The notes under the pieces are model-generated. The model ran no database searches, was not told the DNA's origin, and was given only the letters and a program-made list of their open reading frames with translations. Below are positions 34,633-43,348 of a stretch of 64,000 bases of DNA, piece by piece. How positions within the stretch are numbered: position 1 is the first letter of the stretch; every line of letters starts with the position of its first letter. This stretch comes from Streptomyces sp. NBC_00704. GTDB lineage: Bacteria > Actinomycetota > Actinomycetes > Streptomycetales > Streptomycetaceae. A program made the translations under genes and the position numbers. Location of the stretch: positions 4,150,501-4,214,500 of the forward strand of contig NZ_CP109000.1 in assembly GCF_036226605.1 (NCBI RefSeq), in the 5' to 3' direction.

Positions 34633-35625
34633 ATGGCGGACACCGCGAGCACCAAGAACCTGGCCCTGGCCAAGGCGATCAACGAGTCGCTGCGCCACGC
34701 CCTGGAGGCGGACCCCAAGGTCCTGATCATGGGTGAGGACGTCGGCAAGCTCGGCGGCGTCTTCCGGGTCACCGACGGGCTGCAGAAGGACTTCGGCGAG
34801 AGCCGCGTCATCGACACCCCGCTCGCCGAGTCGGGCATCGTCGGCACCGCGATCGGGCTGGCCCTGCGCGGCTACCGTCCGGTCGTGGAGATCCAGTTCG
34901 ACGGATTCGTCTTCCCGGCCTACGACCAGATCGTCACCCAGCTCGCCAAGATGCACGCGCGTTCGCTGGGCAAGGTCAAGCTCCCGGTCGTCGTGCGCAT
35001 CCCCTACGGCGGCGGCATCGGCGCGGTCGAGCACCACTCCGAGTCGCCCGAGGCGCTCTTCGCGCACGTGTCCGGCCTGAAGATCGTCTCGCCGTCCAAC
35101 GCCTCCGACGCGTACTGGATGATGCAGCAGGCCATCCAGAGCGACGACCCGGTCATCTTCTTCGAGCCCAAGCGGCGCTACTGGGACAAGGCCGAGGTCA
35201 ACACCGAGGCCATCCCGGGCCCGCTGCACAAGGCCAAGGTCGTCCGCGAGGGCACGGACCTGACGCTCGTCGCCTACGGCCCGATGGTGAAGCTCTGCCA
35301 GGAGGTCGCCGCCGCGGCCGCAGAGGAGGGCAAGAACCTGGAGGTCGTGGACCTGCGGTCGGTGTCCCCGCTGGACTTCGACTCGATCCAGGCGTCGGTG
35401 GAGAAGACCCGCCGTCTGGTGGTCGTCCACGAGGCGCCGGTGTTCTTCGGCTCGGGCGCGGAGATCGCCGCCCGGATCACGGAGCGCTGCTTCTACCACC
35501 TGGAGGCCCCGGTTCTGCGGGTCGGCGGCTACCACGCCCCGTACCCGCCGGCGCGCCTGGAGGAGGAGTACCTGCCGGGCCTGGACCGGGTGCTCGACGC
35601 CGTCGACCGTGCCCTGGCGTACTGA
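34633..35625 (+). CDS. bkdB: Branched-chain 2-oxoacid dehydrogenase E1 beta (second operon)
   Basis: The 330-residue E1 beta subunit shares IMGEDVGKLGGVFRVTDGL, DTPLAESGIVGTAIGLAL, IPYGGGIGAVEHHSES and VVDLRSVSPLDFDS with its paralogue at 18287-19291. Its ATG comes 1 nt after the bkdA TGA. It has the standard length and a complete C-terminal transketolase domain (PGLDRVLDAVDRAL). Confidence 0.92.
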   Translation: MADTASTKNLALAKAINESLRHALEADPKVLIMGEDVGKLGGVFRVTDGLQKDFGESRVIDTPLAESGIVGTAIGLALRGYRPVVEIQFDGFVFPAYDQIVTQLAKMHARSLGKVKLPVVVRIPYGGGIGAVEHHSESPEALFAHVSGLKIVSPSNASDAYWMMQQAIQSDDPVIFFEPKRRYWDKAEVNTEAIPGPLHKAKVVREGTDLTLVAYGPMVKLCQEVAAAAAEEGKNLEVVDLRSVSPLDFDSIQASVEKTRRLVVVHEAPVFFGSGAEIAARITERCFYHLEAPVLRVGGYHAPYPPARLEEEYLPGLDRVLDAVDRALAY

Positions 35626-35635
35626 GGAGAGGGTC

Positions 35636-37129
35636 GTGACGACGATGACGGAAGCGTCCGTACGCGAGTTCAAGATGCCCGACGTGGGCGAAGGGCTCAC
35701 CGAGGCCGAGATCCTCAAGTGGTACGTCCAGCCGGGCGACACGGTCACGGACGGCCAGGTGGTCTGCGAGGTCGAGACCGCCAAGGCCGCCGTGGAACTG
35801 CCCATCCCCTATGACGGCGTCGTGCGCTCGCTGCACTTCCCCGAGGGCACCACGGTCGACGTGGGCACGTCGATCATCGCGGTGGACGTGTCGGGCGGCA
35901 CGGCCGCCGCCCCGGTCGCCGAGGTGCCCGCGCAGGCCGCGCAGGCACCGGCAGCCCAGACATCGGCAGCCCAGACACCGGCGGCCCCGGAGGAAGCCCG
36001 GCCTGCGGCCGGTACCGCGCAGCCCGAGCCGGCCAAGTCCGCGGGCTCGGGCCGGCAGCCGGTGCTCGTCGGCTACGGCGTGGCGGTGTCCTCCACCAAG
36101 CGCCGGCCGCGCAAGGGCCCCCAGATCACCGTCCCGCAGGTCCCGGAGACCGTCCAGGCCGAGCTGAACGGCCACGGCGGCGCGAGCGCCGTGCGGGAAC
36201 GCCCGCTGGCCAAGCCGCCGGTCCGCAAGCTGGCCAAGGACCTCGGCGTCGACCTCGCCACCGTGGTGCCGTCCGGCCCCGACGGCATCATCACCCGCGA
36301 GGACGTCCACGCGGCGGCGGCCCCGGCCCCCGCGGCCGCCCCCGCCGCCGCGCCGGTGACCGCCGCTCCGGCCGCTCCGGCCCCGGTCACGGCCTCCGCG
36401 GCCGCGCCCGCGGCGTCGTACGACACGGCACGAGAGACGCGTCTGCCGGTCAAGGGCGTGCGCAAGGCGACGGCGGCGGCGATGGTCGGCTCGGCGTTCA
36501 CCGCGCCGCACGTCACGGAGTTCGTGACGATCGACGTGACCCGCACGCTGAAGCTCGTCGAGGAGCTGAAGCAGGACAAGGACATGCAGGGGCTGCGGGT
36601 CAACCCGCTGCTCCTCATCGCCAAGGCCCTGCTGATCGCCATCAAGCGCCATCCGGAGATCAACGCGTCCTGGGACGAGGCGGCGCAGGAGATCGTGGTC
36701 AAGCACTACGTCAACCTGGGCATCGCGGCGGCCACCCCCAGAGGGCTGCTGGTCCCGAACATCAAGGACGCCCACGCCAAGACGCTGCCGCAGCTGGCGG
36801 AGTCCCTCGGCGAACTGGTGTCCACGGCGCGGGAGGGCAAGACGTCCCCCGCCGCGATGCAGGGCGGCACGGTGACCATCACCAACGTCGGCGTCTTCGG
36901 CGTCGACACCGGCACCCCGATCCTCAACCCCGGCGAGTCCGCGATCCTCGCGGTCGGCGCGATCAGGCTCCAGCCGTGGGTCCACAAGGGCAAGGTCAAG
37001 CCCCGCCAGGTCACCACCCTGGCGCTCAGCTTCGACCACCGCCTCGTGGACGGCGAACTGGGCTCCAAGGTGCTGGCCGACGTGGCGGCGATCCTGGAGC
37101 AGCCGAAGAAGCTGATCACCTGGGGCTGA
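35636..37129 (+). CDS. bkdC: Branched-chain 2-oxoacid dehydrogenase E2, lipoyl acyltransferase (second operon)
   Basis: This 497-residue E2 has a lipoyl domain with Lys50 (ETAKAAVEL). A long A/P-rich hinge follows, then a subunit-binding domain near residues 188-222 (AKPPVRKLAKDLGVDLATV). A second A/P hinge leads to the acyltransferase core, ending with His468-xxx-Asp472-Gly (FDHRLVDGE). It is about 50 residues longer than the first-operon E2, mostly in the hinges. GTG at 35636 has GAGGAGAGG 3-4 nt upstream, and ATG at 35645 is an alternative. It ends the operon; no E3 gene follows. Confidence 0.92.
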   Translation: MTTMTEASVREFKMPDVGEGLTEAEILKWYVQPGDTVTDGQVVCEVETAKAAVELPIPYDGVVRSLHFPEGTTVDVGTSIIAVDVSGGTAAAPVAEVPAQAAQAPAAQTSAAQTPAAPEEARPAAGTAQPEPAKSAGSGRQPVLVGYGVAVSSTKRRPRKGPQITVPQVPETVQAELNGHGGASAVRERPLAKPPVRKLAKDLGVDLATVVPSGPDGIITREDVHAAAAPAPAAAPAAAPVTAAPAAPAPVTASAAAPAASYDTARETRLPVKGVRKATAAAMVGSAFTAPHVTEFVTIDVTRTLKLVEELKQDKDMQGLRVNPLLLIAKALLIAIKRHPEINASWDEAAQEIVVKHYVNLGIAAATPRGLLVPNIKDAHAKTLPQLAESLGELVSTAREGKTSPAAMQGGTVTITNVGVFGVDTGTPILNPGESAILAVGAIRLQPWVHKGKVKPRQVTTLALSFDHRLVDGELGSKVLADVAAILEQPKKLITWG

Positions 37130-37616
37130 GCGCCCCATCCCGCCGGAGGGAGCCGCGCCCACGCGGGCCGCGGCACCCTCCGACGGGCCGCTGGCGGGGA
37201 GCCGCGCCCGCCCGGGCCGCGGCACCCCGCCGGCGGGCCGCCGGCATGGCAATCGGCCTACGAGCCCGCGGCCTACGGGCCCGCGGGCTACGAGCCCGCG
37301 AGCCCGCGGGCCCGCCGCCGGGACGGTCGGCCTTCCCGGATCCGGCTCGTCCGGCGGCAGGCCCGTCATCCCCGCTGCGGGGGACGGGTGAGCGCACCGG
37401 GGCCGGCGTGTGCGGCCCCGGCGTCCTCGGTCGCCGGGGCGGCTGCCGGGGCGGGCCGGGATCCGGGGCGACCCGGCTGCTGACGGTCCCCGAAGAGGGC
37501 CCGGCCGGCCGTCTTCGGCCGTCTCCGGCTGTCCCCGGCCGTCCCCGGCCGTCCCCGGCCGTCCCCGGACGTCCCCGGACGGAGCCGGGCTCAGGCCGGG
37601 ACGTGCACCGTTTCGC
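37130..37616. repeat. Repeat-rich intergenic region after the second bkd operon
   Basis: This 487-bp spacer has no gene. It holds three 15-bp direct repeats of GCCTACGAGCCCGCG type (37256-37300). It also has GCCGCG-type palindromic runs near 37150-37230, the 10-bp array at 37511-37580 and the first arm of a 26-bp duplication (37589-37614). Confidence 0.75.
37511..37580. repeat. 10-bp tandem array, seven copies
   Basis: Seven in-register 10-mers of GTCCCCGGCC type: the first two diverged (GTCTTCGGCC, GTCTCCGGCT), three identical, the last two GTCCCCGGAC. The period equals about one helical turn. There are no spacers, so it is not a CRISPR. Confidence 0.88.
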
Positions 37617-37640
37617 TCAGGCCGGGACGTGCACCGTTTC
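37589..37640. repeat. Perfect 26-bp tandem duplication covering the 3' end of the MFS gene
   Basis: Bases 37589-37614 recur exactly at 37615-37640. The right copy carries the last codons (ETVHVPA) and stop of the MFS gene on the minus strand. The left copy repeats those codons just after the stop. Identity without mismatch points to a recent event. Confidence 0.9.
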
Positions 37641-38930
37641 CACTCTGCTGGCCACCAGCCGTTCCCGTTCGCGGCGGGCCGCGCGGCTGCGCAGGCGCAG
37701 GATCTGGCTGACGCCGAGTGCCTGGAGGACGAAGACGCAGGAGAAGGCGATCGTGTAGTCGTCGCCGGTGGCGTCCAGCAGCACGCCGATCACGAAGAGC
37801 GTCGTCATGGACGCGACGAAGCCGCCCATGTTGGTGATGCCGGAGGCCGTCCCCTGGCGCTCGGGCGGGTTCGCCGGGCGGGCGAAGTCGAACCCGAGCA
37901 TGCTGGCGGGTCCGCACGCGCCGAGGACGGCGCACAGCACCACGAGCAGCCACATGGGCGCGCGGCCGCCGGGACAGGCCAGCGTCGCCGCCCACACCAG
38001 GGCCGTCGCACCGACCGTGCCCAGGGCCAGCGGCAGCCGCGCCCCGTGGTGGCGGGCGACGACCTGGCCGTAGACGAGGCCCACGACCATGTTGCTCAGG
38101 ACGACCAGTGTGAGGAGTTCACCGGCCGTGGCACGGGTCAGGCCCTGCGCCTCGACGAGGAACGGGAGGCCCCACAGCAGCAGGAACACCATCGCCGGGA
38201 ACTGGGTCGTGAAGTGCACCCACAGGCCCAGCCGGGTGCCCGGTTCACGCCAGGACGCGGCGATCTGGCGGCGGACGTAGGCCCCGCCGCGGTGCGCGAA
38301 CGGCTCGGGCTCCTGCCCCTCGGGGTGGTCCTTCAGGAACAGCAGCAGGAGGACCAGCACCACCACGCCGGCGACCGCGCTGCCGGCGAAGGCCGCCGTC
38401 CAGCCGACGCCGTGCAGCAGCCGGGCCAGGACGAGAGTGGACACGAGGTTGCCCGCCATGCCCGCCAGACCGGCGAGCTGGGCGACCATCGGCCCGCGCC
38501 GGGCCGGGAACCAGCGGGATCCGAGCCGCAGCACGCTGATGAACGTCATCGCGTCCCCGCAGCCCAGCAGGGCGCGCGAGGCGAGGGCCGTGCCGTAGGA
38601 CGGGGAGAAGGCGAAGCCGAGCTGGCCGGCGGTGAACAGCACCACGCCGATGGTCAGCACCCTCTTGGTGCCCAGCCGGTCGACCAGCAGGCCCACCGGT
38701 ATCTGCATGCCGGCGTAGACGAGGAGCTGAAGGATCGAGAGGGTGGACAGCGCCGAGGCGTTCACCTGGAAGCGGTCGGCGGCGTCGAGCCCGGCCACCC
38801 CCAGCGACGTGCGGAAGATGACGGCGACGAAGTAGACCGAGACGCCGATCCCCCAGACGGCCATCGCGCGCCGGCCGCCGGGAGGGTCACCCGGAAGGGT
38901 GGAGTTCAGGCCGCGGGGCGCGGTGCTCAC
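37617..38930 (-). CDS. Major facilitator superfamily transporter
   Basis: The 437-residue MFS protein has twelve likely spans. They begin with AVWGIGVSVYFVAVIFRTSLGV; the loop GLLVDRLGTKRVL between spans 2 and 3 carries the family DRxGxRR-like motif. The second half starts near LWVHFTTQFPAMVFLLLWG. Overall sequence recalls the sugar-acid/nitrate-like MFS branch, but the substrate is not clear. The GTG at 38930 has GGGAGG 4 nt upstream and overlaps the GntR stop as GTGA, so the two are one operon. A GntR/FCD regulator with an MFS usually serves uptake of an organic acid. The 3' end lies in the 26-bp duplication. Confidence 0.85.
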   Translation of the reverse strand: MSTAPRGLNSTLPGDPPGGRRAMAVWGIGVSVYFVAVIFRTSLGVAGLDAADRFQVNASALSTLSILQLLVYAGMQIPVGLLVDRLGTKRVLTIGVVLFTAGQLGFAFSPSYGTALASRALLGCGDAMTFISVLRLGSRWFPARRGPMVAQLAGLAGMAGNLVSTLVLARLLHGVGWTAAFAGSAVAGVVVLVLLLLFLKDHPEGQEPEPFAHRGGAYVRRQIAASWREPGTRLGLWVHFTTQFPAMVFLLLWGLPFLVEAQGLTRATAGELLTLVVLSNMVVGLVYGQVVARHHGARLPLALGTVGATALVWAATLACPGGRAPMWLLVVLCAVLGACGPASMLGFDFARPANPPERQGTASGITNMGGFVASMTTLFVIGVLLDATGDDYTIAFSCVFVLQALGVSQILRLRSRAARRERERLVASRVETVHVPA

Positions 38931-39598
38931 CGGACCTCCCCGCGGGCGAGATGGGAGAACCAGCCGATGTGGCCGTGGACGAGTTCGACGGCCCGTTCGG
39001 CGTCGCCGGAGCGCAGCGCCTCGAGGATCTCCGCGTGTTCGGCGAGGGTCTTGGCGATCCGGTCGGGATGCGAGTGCAGGACGGCGACGCCCATGCGCAG
39101 CTGCCGGTCGCGGAGCTGGTCGTAGAGCCGGGACAGGATCTCGTTGCCGCCGCTGCGGACGATCTCGGCGTGGAAGCAGCGGTCCGTCACGGCGGCGGCG
39201 GCCAGGTCGCCCGCGGCGGCCTGCTCGCGCTGCCGGGCGAGCAGTTCCTCCAGGCGCGCGACGAGCGCGGGCGGCGCGGGCACGGCCTTGCGCGCCGCGT
39301 GTTCCTCGACGAGCAGGCGGGTCTCCACGACGTCGGCGATCTCCTGCGCGGAGACCGGTAGGACCAGCGCGCCCTTCTTCGGGTAGAGCTTGATCAGCCC
39401 TTCCGCCTCCAGCCGCAGCAGCGCCTCGCGCACCGGTGTGCGCGAGACCCCCACGGCCTCGGCCAGCTCGCCCTCGGTCAGGAGGGCCCCGCCCTCGTAA
39501 CGGCGGTCCAGGACACCCTGTTTGACGTGGGCGTACACCCGGTCGGCGGCGGGCGGCTGCTTGACGGGGACGGGGGTCGGCGGAGCGGAGGACTGCAT
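38927..39598 (-). CDS. GntR-family (FCD) transcriptional regulator
   Basis: The 223-residue protein has a winged helix at residues 15-80 (VYAHVKQGVLDRRYEGGALL, ELAEAVGVSRTPVREALLRLEAEGLI). An all-helical FCD effector domain follows, with metal/ligand histidines in DRCFHAEIVRSGGN, EHAEILEALRSGD and HGHIGWF. It probably represses itself and the MFS gene and responds to the transported acid (inference). The ATG at 39598 follows a TATCCT hexamer by 6 nt on the minus strand, which suggests a leaderless transcript. Confidence 0.87.
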   Translation of the reverse strand: MQSSAPPTPVPVKQPPAADRVYAHVKQGVLDRRYEGGALLTEGELAEAVGVSRTPVREALLRLEAEGLIKLYPKKGALVLPVSAQEIADVVETRLLVEEHAARKAVPAPPALVARLEELLARQREQAAAGDLAAAAVTDRCFHAEIVRSGGNEILSRLYDQLRDRQLRMGVAVLHSHPDRIAKTLAEHAEILEALRSGDAERAVELVHGHIGWFSHLARGEVR

Positions 39599-39604
39599 GC
39601 CCAC

Positions 39605-39610
39605 AGGATA
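39605..39610 (-). promoter_or_regulatory. -10 element of a probable leaderless promoter (GntR gene)
   Basis: On the minus strand TATCCT is followed by 6 nt and the ATG at 39598. Upstream, GTACGCGTTGTATC may be part of a GntR autoregulatory site. Confidence 0.55.
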
Positions 39611-39853
39611 GATACAACGCGTACGCATGCGGGGACCGGTCCAGGATGCGGACCCGCTGGCGGGGCGCGGCGGGCGGCGGGCGGGCGTCGGCGGGTGGGG
39701 CCCGGGTAAGGGATGGATCAAGTAATCGGAAATTCTGCCCGGCAGGCCCACAACTTTGTGTGCTACTTACGTGTCACACATGTGCGGCCCACCTCTTTCC
39801 CCCTTGAACTTGGCCGCACCGCAGGGGCATTCGACGTAATCGGGGTATTTCAG
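39611..39853. promoter_or_regulatory. Spacer with AT-richer promoter region of the DD-peptidase gene
   Basis: The stretch from about 39720 to 39860 is AT-richer than its surroundings (CACAACTTTGTGTGCTACTTACGTGTCACACATGTG region) and lacks codon bias. It includes a TTA codon if read in the downstream frame, a sign of noncoding DNA here. A GTGTG/CACAC inverted repeat surrounds TACTTACGTGT. Probable promoter or leader; nothing else is seen. Confidence 0.45.
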
Positions 39854-40756
39854 TTGATAACCGCCATCAAGGGCATTCGAGTCCGCAGGGCCGCCGCCGT
39901 TGCCGTCACCGCCGGCGCAGTGCTCGCGACCGGCGCCCTCACCGCGGCGCCCGCGCAGGCTGTCGCGACGCCCACGATCGCCGCCAGGACCGGCTTCGTG
40001 ATGAACAACGCGACCGGTGCGGCGCTGTACAACAAGGGCATGGACACCAAGCTGTCCACCGGCTCCACCACCAAGATCATGACGGCGAACGTCGTGCTGT
40101 CGCAGGCGAACCTGAACCTGGACGCCAAGGTCACCATCCAGAAGGCCTACAGCGACTACATCGTCGCGAACACCGCGTCGTCCGCGCGGCTGATCGTCGG
40201 CGACAAGGTCACGGTCCGTCAGCTGCTCTACGGGCTGATGCTGCCGTCGGGTTGCGACGCCGCCTACGCCCTGGCCGACAAGTTCGGCGCGGGCTCGACG
40301 CGGGCCGCGCGCGTGAAGAGCTTCATCGCCAAGATGAACAGCAAGGCGAAGACGCTCGGCATGACGCGGACGCACTTCGACTCGTTCGACGGCATCGGCA
40401 ACGGGGCGAACTACTCGACGGCGAAGGACCTGACGAAGCTCGCCAGCAACTCGCTGAAGAACGCGAACTTCCGCGCGGTCGTCAAGACCAAGTCGTACAC
40501 CGCGAAGACCATCACCAAGACCGGCTCGACCCGCACCATGGGCGCGTGGGTCAACACCAACACGCTGCTGAGCAGCTACAGCGGCGCCATCGGCGTGAAG
40601 ACGGGTTCCGGCCCGGAGGCGAAGTACTGCCTCGTCTTCGCCGCCACCCGCCGCGGCAAAACCGTCGTGGGCACGGTGCTGGCCTCCACCAACGCGACCG
40701 TGCGCGCCGCCGACGCGACGAAGCTTCTGAACTACGGCTTCGCGCGGCTGGGCTGA
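39854..40756 (+). CDS. Secreted serine DD-peptidase, K15-like (low-molecular-weight PBP)
   Basis: The 300-residue product has a Sec signal peptide (IKGIRVRRAAAVAVTAGAVL, cleaved after APAQA). An S11-type penicillin-binding domain follows. Active-site motifs are Ser71-Thr-Thr-Lys74, Ser132-Gly-Cys134 and Lys249-Thr-Gly251. The SGC motif in place of SxN is known from the Streptomyces K15 DD-transpeptidase, so this is a K15-type enzyme that cuts or cross-links stem peptides outside the membrane. The TTG at 39854 is chosen because the signal peptide begins right after it and the longer frame from 39713 runs through AT-rich noncoding sequence. The ribosome site (TCGGGG) is weak. Confidence 0.82.
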   Translation: MITAIKGIRVRRAAAVAVTAGAVLATGALTAAPAQAVATPTIAARTGFVMNNATGAALYNKGMDTKLSTGSTTKIMTANVVLSQANLNLDAKVTIQKAYSDYIVANTASSARLIVGDKVTVRQLLYGLMLPSGCDAAYALADKFGAGSTRAARVKSFIAKMNSKAKTLGMTRTHFDSFDGIGNGANYSTAKDLTKLASNSLKNANFRAVVKTKSYTAKTITKTGSTRTMGAWVNTNTLLSSYSGAIGVKTGSGPEAKYCLVFAATRRGKTVVGTVLASTNATVRAADATKLLNYGFARLG

Positions 40757-40809
40757 CCGTCGGTCACATGAGGAACGGCCGGCCTCCGGTCGGCCGCTGA
40801 GCACGAGAA

Positions 40810-40840
40810 CGGGCCCGTCGTGATCCACACGGCGGGCCCG
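40810..40840. terminator. Bidirectional terminator after the DD-peptidase gene
   Basis: A 13-bp stem with one G-T wobble (40810-40822 and 40828-40840) encloses a 5-nt loop between convergent stops at 40756 and 40874. A second, shorter GGCCGG hairpin lies at about 40775-40797. Confidence 0.7.
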
Positions 40841-40873
40841 CTGTCGTCGAGTGCCGCACCCGGCCGGGGCCGG

Positions 40874-41698
40874 CTACCGGGTGACCGCGAAGTTCCGCAG
40901 GACGGCCGCCGTCAGCTCCGGCTCGCCCTCGGCCTTCACCCGGTCGGCCACCGCCTCCGCCGTCACCCGGCCGCAGGCCAGGCGCACGTACGTCTCCCAG
41001 TCGAGGGCGAACGAGGCGGCGGGCCCGAGCGCGGGAGCCGTCTCCAGGGTCCCGCGGCCCTGGATGTCGACGCGGATGGTGCGCAGGAACTCGATCGGAC
41101 CGTGCACGTCGAAGACGACCGCGGAACTGCGCGGCGCGGCGGCCTTCTCGGCGACGACCGCCGGAAGCTCGGCGAGCAGCGCGTCCCGGGCGATGTGCGC
41201 GCCGGGGGAGTCGAGGTTGCCGGGCCGGCCCAGCGCCGTGCGCAGGTCCTGCTCGTGCACCCAGACGTTGAAGGCGTGCAGCCGCATGGACTCCTCGAGC
41301 GTCAGCTCGGTGCCGAGCGGCCCGCGCACCGTCGCCGTGGGCTGGCGGGACTCGTTGCGCAGCTGCCGGTTGCGGCGGATGACCGTGTACTCCAGCTCGG
41401 ACGTCATCTCGGGGGCCGTGTGGTGGCGGCGGACGTCGACCTGCATCTCCATGTAGCGCTGGAGGTCGTTGGTGACGTGGAACAGGTCGCGGGGCAGCGT
41501 GTGGATGGGCCGCGGGTCGCCGTACATCTCGCAGTCCAGTCCGATGACGTGCGACACGATGTCGCGCACCGACCAGCCCGGGCAGGGCGTCCGGCGGTTC
41601 CAGTCCGCCTCCACCAGCGGCTCCACCAGCTCGGATATCGCTTCGATGGAGTGGGTCCAGGCGTCGGCGTAGGGCTGGAGGGTGGGATGCAGACTCAC
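40874..41698 (-). CDS. Mycothiol-dependent maleylpyruvate isomerase family (DinB-like) protein
   Basis: The 274-residue product has the DinB-like four-helix fold of actinobacterial maleylpyruvate isomerase-type enzymes. The N-terminal helix with the metal-binding pattern shows TPCPGWSVRDIVSHVIGLD near residue 38. A further His is in RLHAFNVWVHEQDLRTALG near 145, and a C-terminal SCP2-like part follows. Such proteins are thought to use mycothiol, the main actinobacterial thiol. The substrate is unknown. GTG at 41698 is chosen because the preceding 43 codons lack homology and GAGGGG lies 10 nt upstream. Confidence 0.8.
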   Translation of the reverse strand: MSLHPTLQPYADAWTHSIEAISELVEPLVEADWNRRTPCPGWSVRDIVSHVIGLDCEMYGDPRPIHTLPRDLFHVTNDLQRYMEMQVDVRRHHTAPEMTSELEYTVIRRNRQLRNESRQPTATVRGPLGTELTLEESMRLHAFNVWVHEQDLRTALGRPGNLDSPGAHIARDALLAELPAVVAEKAAAPRSSAVVFDVHGPIEFLRTIRVDIQGRGTLETAPALGPAASFALDWETYVRLACGRVTAEAVADRVKAEGEPELTAAVLRNFAVTR

Positions 41699-41914
41699 GG
41701 AAACGGGACCCCTCGGCGATCGGTACTCGGGTGGGCTGTGGCGGCGTTGCCAGCGGGAGCCGGCGCTGTCGGCGGCGTCTCGGAACTCCCCCGTTCTCGG
41801 CTGCGCTCGAATCGGGAGGACCCCCAAGTTACGCTGCTGTGAGGCACCCCGGCAGTGCTTTCGTGTGACGATCGTAGGCCCTGTGGGCTACTCGAATGCC
41901 AGGACGGTGGTAGT

Positions 41915-42736
41915 GTGCGCGCCTCTCTGATCCAGATCGCCGTAGAAGAGGGCGAATCGGTCGAATCGCGTCGGTCGAGGGCCGCCGCGCTGGTCCGTGA
42001 GCAGGCCGGCGCCGCCGACCTCGTGGTGCTCCCGGAGCTGTGGACGACGGGAGCGTTCGCCTACGAGCGGTTCGCCGACGAGGCCGAGACGCTGGACGGG
42101 CCGACGGCCGAGGCGATGGCGAAGGCGGCGAGCGACGCGGGGGTGTGGCTGCACGCGGGCTCGATCCCGGAGCGGGCACCCTCCGCTGGCTCCCGCGCCG
42201 GGGACGGCGACGCGCTCTACAACACGTCCCTCGTCTTCTCCCCCTCCGGCGAGCTGGTCGCCTCCTACCGCAAGATCCACCGCTTCGGCTTCGACAAGGG
42301 CGAGGCCGTGCTGATGGCCGCGGGCGAGGACCTGGTGACGGTCCCTCTCCCGGAGACCACGCTCGGTGTCGCCACCTGTTACGACCTCCGTTTCCCCGAG
42401 CTGTTCCGCGGTCTCGTCGACGCCGGCGCCGAGACCCTGGTCGTCCCGGCGGGCTGGCCGGAGCGCCGCCGGGGGCACTGGACGCTGCTGGCCCGGGCGC
42501 GGGCGGTCGAGAACCAGGCGTTCGTGCTCGCGTGTGGAACGGCCGGGACGCACGCCGGAGTTCCGCAGGCGGGTCACTCGATCGTGGTCGATCCGTGGGG
42601 CGAGGTCCTCGCGGAGGCGGGGGCGGGCGAGGAGATCCTCACCGTGGACTTCGACCCGGCGAGGACGGCCGCGACCCGTGAGCAGTTCCCGGCCCTGAAG
42701 GACCGGGTGCTCGGACTGCGGGCCCCGCGCCGCTGA
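41915..42736 (+). CDS. Carbon-nitrogen hydrolase (nitrilase superfamily, omega-amidase-like)
   Basis: The 273-residue enzyme has the nitrilase catalytic triad: Glu41 in LPELW, Lys120 in YRKIHRFGF and Cys155 in ATCYDLRFPE. The RKIHRFGFD and CYDLRFPELFR patterns are closest to the Nit2/omega-amidase branch, which hydrolyses amide side products such as 2-oxoglutaramate or deaminated glutathione. Exact substrate is inference. GTG at 41915 directly precedes the first beta strand (RASLIQIAV). Its stop is only 4 bp from that of the convergent LURP-one gene. Confidence 0.86.
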   Translation: MRASLIQIAVEEGESVESRRSRAAALVREQAGAADLVVLPELWTTGAFAYERFADEAETLDGPTAEAMAKAASDAGVWLHAGSIPERAPSAGSRAGDGDALYNTSLVFSPSGELVASYRKIHRFGFDKGEAVLMAAGEDLVTVPLPETTLGVATCYDLRFPELFRGLVDAGAETLVVPAGWPERRRGHWTLLARARAVENQAFVLACGTAGTHAGVPQAGHSIVVDPWGEVLAEAGAGEEILTVDFDPARTAATREQFPALKDRVLGLRAPRR

Positions 42737-42740
42737 CCGC

Positions 42741-43253
42741 TCAGTCGTCGTCCCCGGCCCGGTCGGCCCGCTCCTTGTCGGCGAGGTGGATGACGCACAC
42801 CGCCACCGCGATCAGCAGTGCCGTGTCGGCGTCCTCGCGCACGACGTCGACGCCGTAGGTCTCCCGCACGTGCAGCCACCGACGGGAGACGACGGCCAGG
42901 AGTTCGCCGTCGTACTCGACGGCGAACTCCCGGTCGAGGATCTTGCCGCTGACGTCGAGTTCGGTGCGGCCGTCCGCGAGGGCCACCCGGTAGTGGTTGC
43001 GCAGCAGCGACAGCCGCTTGCGCCGGATCGTGGCCAGCGGCTCGCCGTCCCGTTCGATCACCATGGTGTCGCGCAGGGCGAACATCTTCCGGTGGATGTC
43101 GATCAGGACGCGTCCGCGGGCGTCCTTCAGCTCGAAGGTGTCGCGCAGCCGCATGGCCTTGCCGTCGACGAGGTAGGCCTTGTTGCCTCGGTCGTCCTCG
43201 ATCCAGTAGTCGTCACCGAAGCCGAGGAGCCGGTCGCGCACGAGGAATCTCAT
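42741..43253 (-). CDS. LURP-one-related (LOR, DUF567) family protein
   Basis: This 170-residue soluble protein has the twelve-stranded LOR barrel pattern: MRFLVRDRLLGFGDDYWIEDD, KAYLVDGKAMRLRDTFELKD, then repeated strands LIDIHRKMFALRDTMVIERD and YRVALADGRTELDVSGKI. Tubby-like/LOR proteins may bind lipids, but no function is known in bacteria. The C terminus has a short hydrophobic helix (TALLIAVAVCVIHLA). ATG at 43253 opens the domain exactly; a longer frame upstream is P/G/R-rich noncoding sequence. Confidence 0.85.
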   Translation of the reverse strand: MRFLVRDRLLGFGDDYWIEDDRGNKAYLVDGKAMRLRDTFELKDARGRVLIDIHRKMFALRDTMVIERDGEPLATIRRKRLSLLRNHYRVALADGRTELDVSGKILDREFAVEYDGELLAVVSRRWLHVRETYGVDVVREDADTALLIAVAVCVIHLADKERADRAGDDD

Positions 43254-43348
43254 ACCGGTACTGCTTCCCCGGCCCCGCGGACGTCTCCCGGCGGCGGAGG
43301 GTTTTCCCGGCACGGTTGACCCGTCTGCGGGAGCGGGGCACAGGTGTG

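Noticed and set aside
33411..37129. Pyruvate dehydrogenase complex
   Set aside because: E1 alpha/beta with this E2 could be PDH-like, but the duplicate operon with an Lrp regulator and the Streptomyces context favour branched-chain substrates. A pyruvate role is kept as an alternative only.
37511..37580. CRISPR array
   Set aside because: The 10-bp units abut without spacers and no cas gene is near.
39713..39853. N-terminal extension of the DD-peptidase including a TTA (bldA) codon
   Set aside because: Low third-position G+C and no homology. The signal peptide begins at the TTG 39854, so the TTA is most likely in noncoding DNA.
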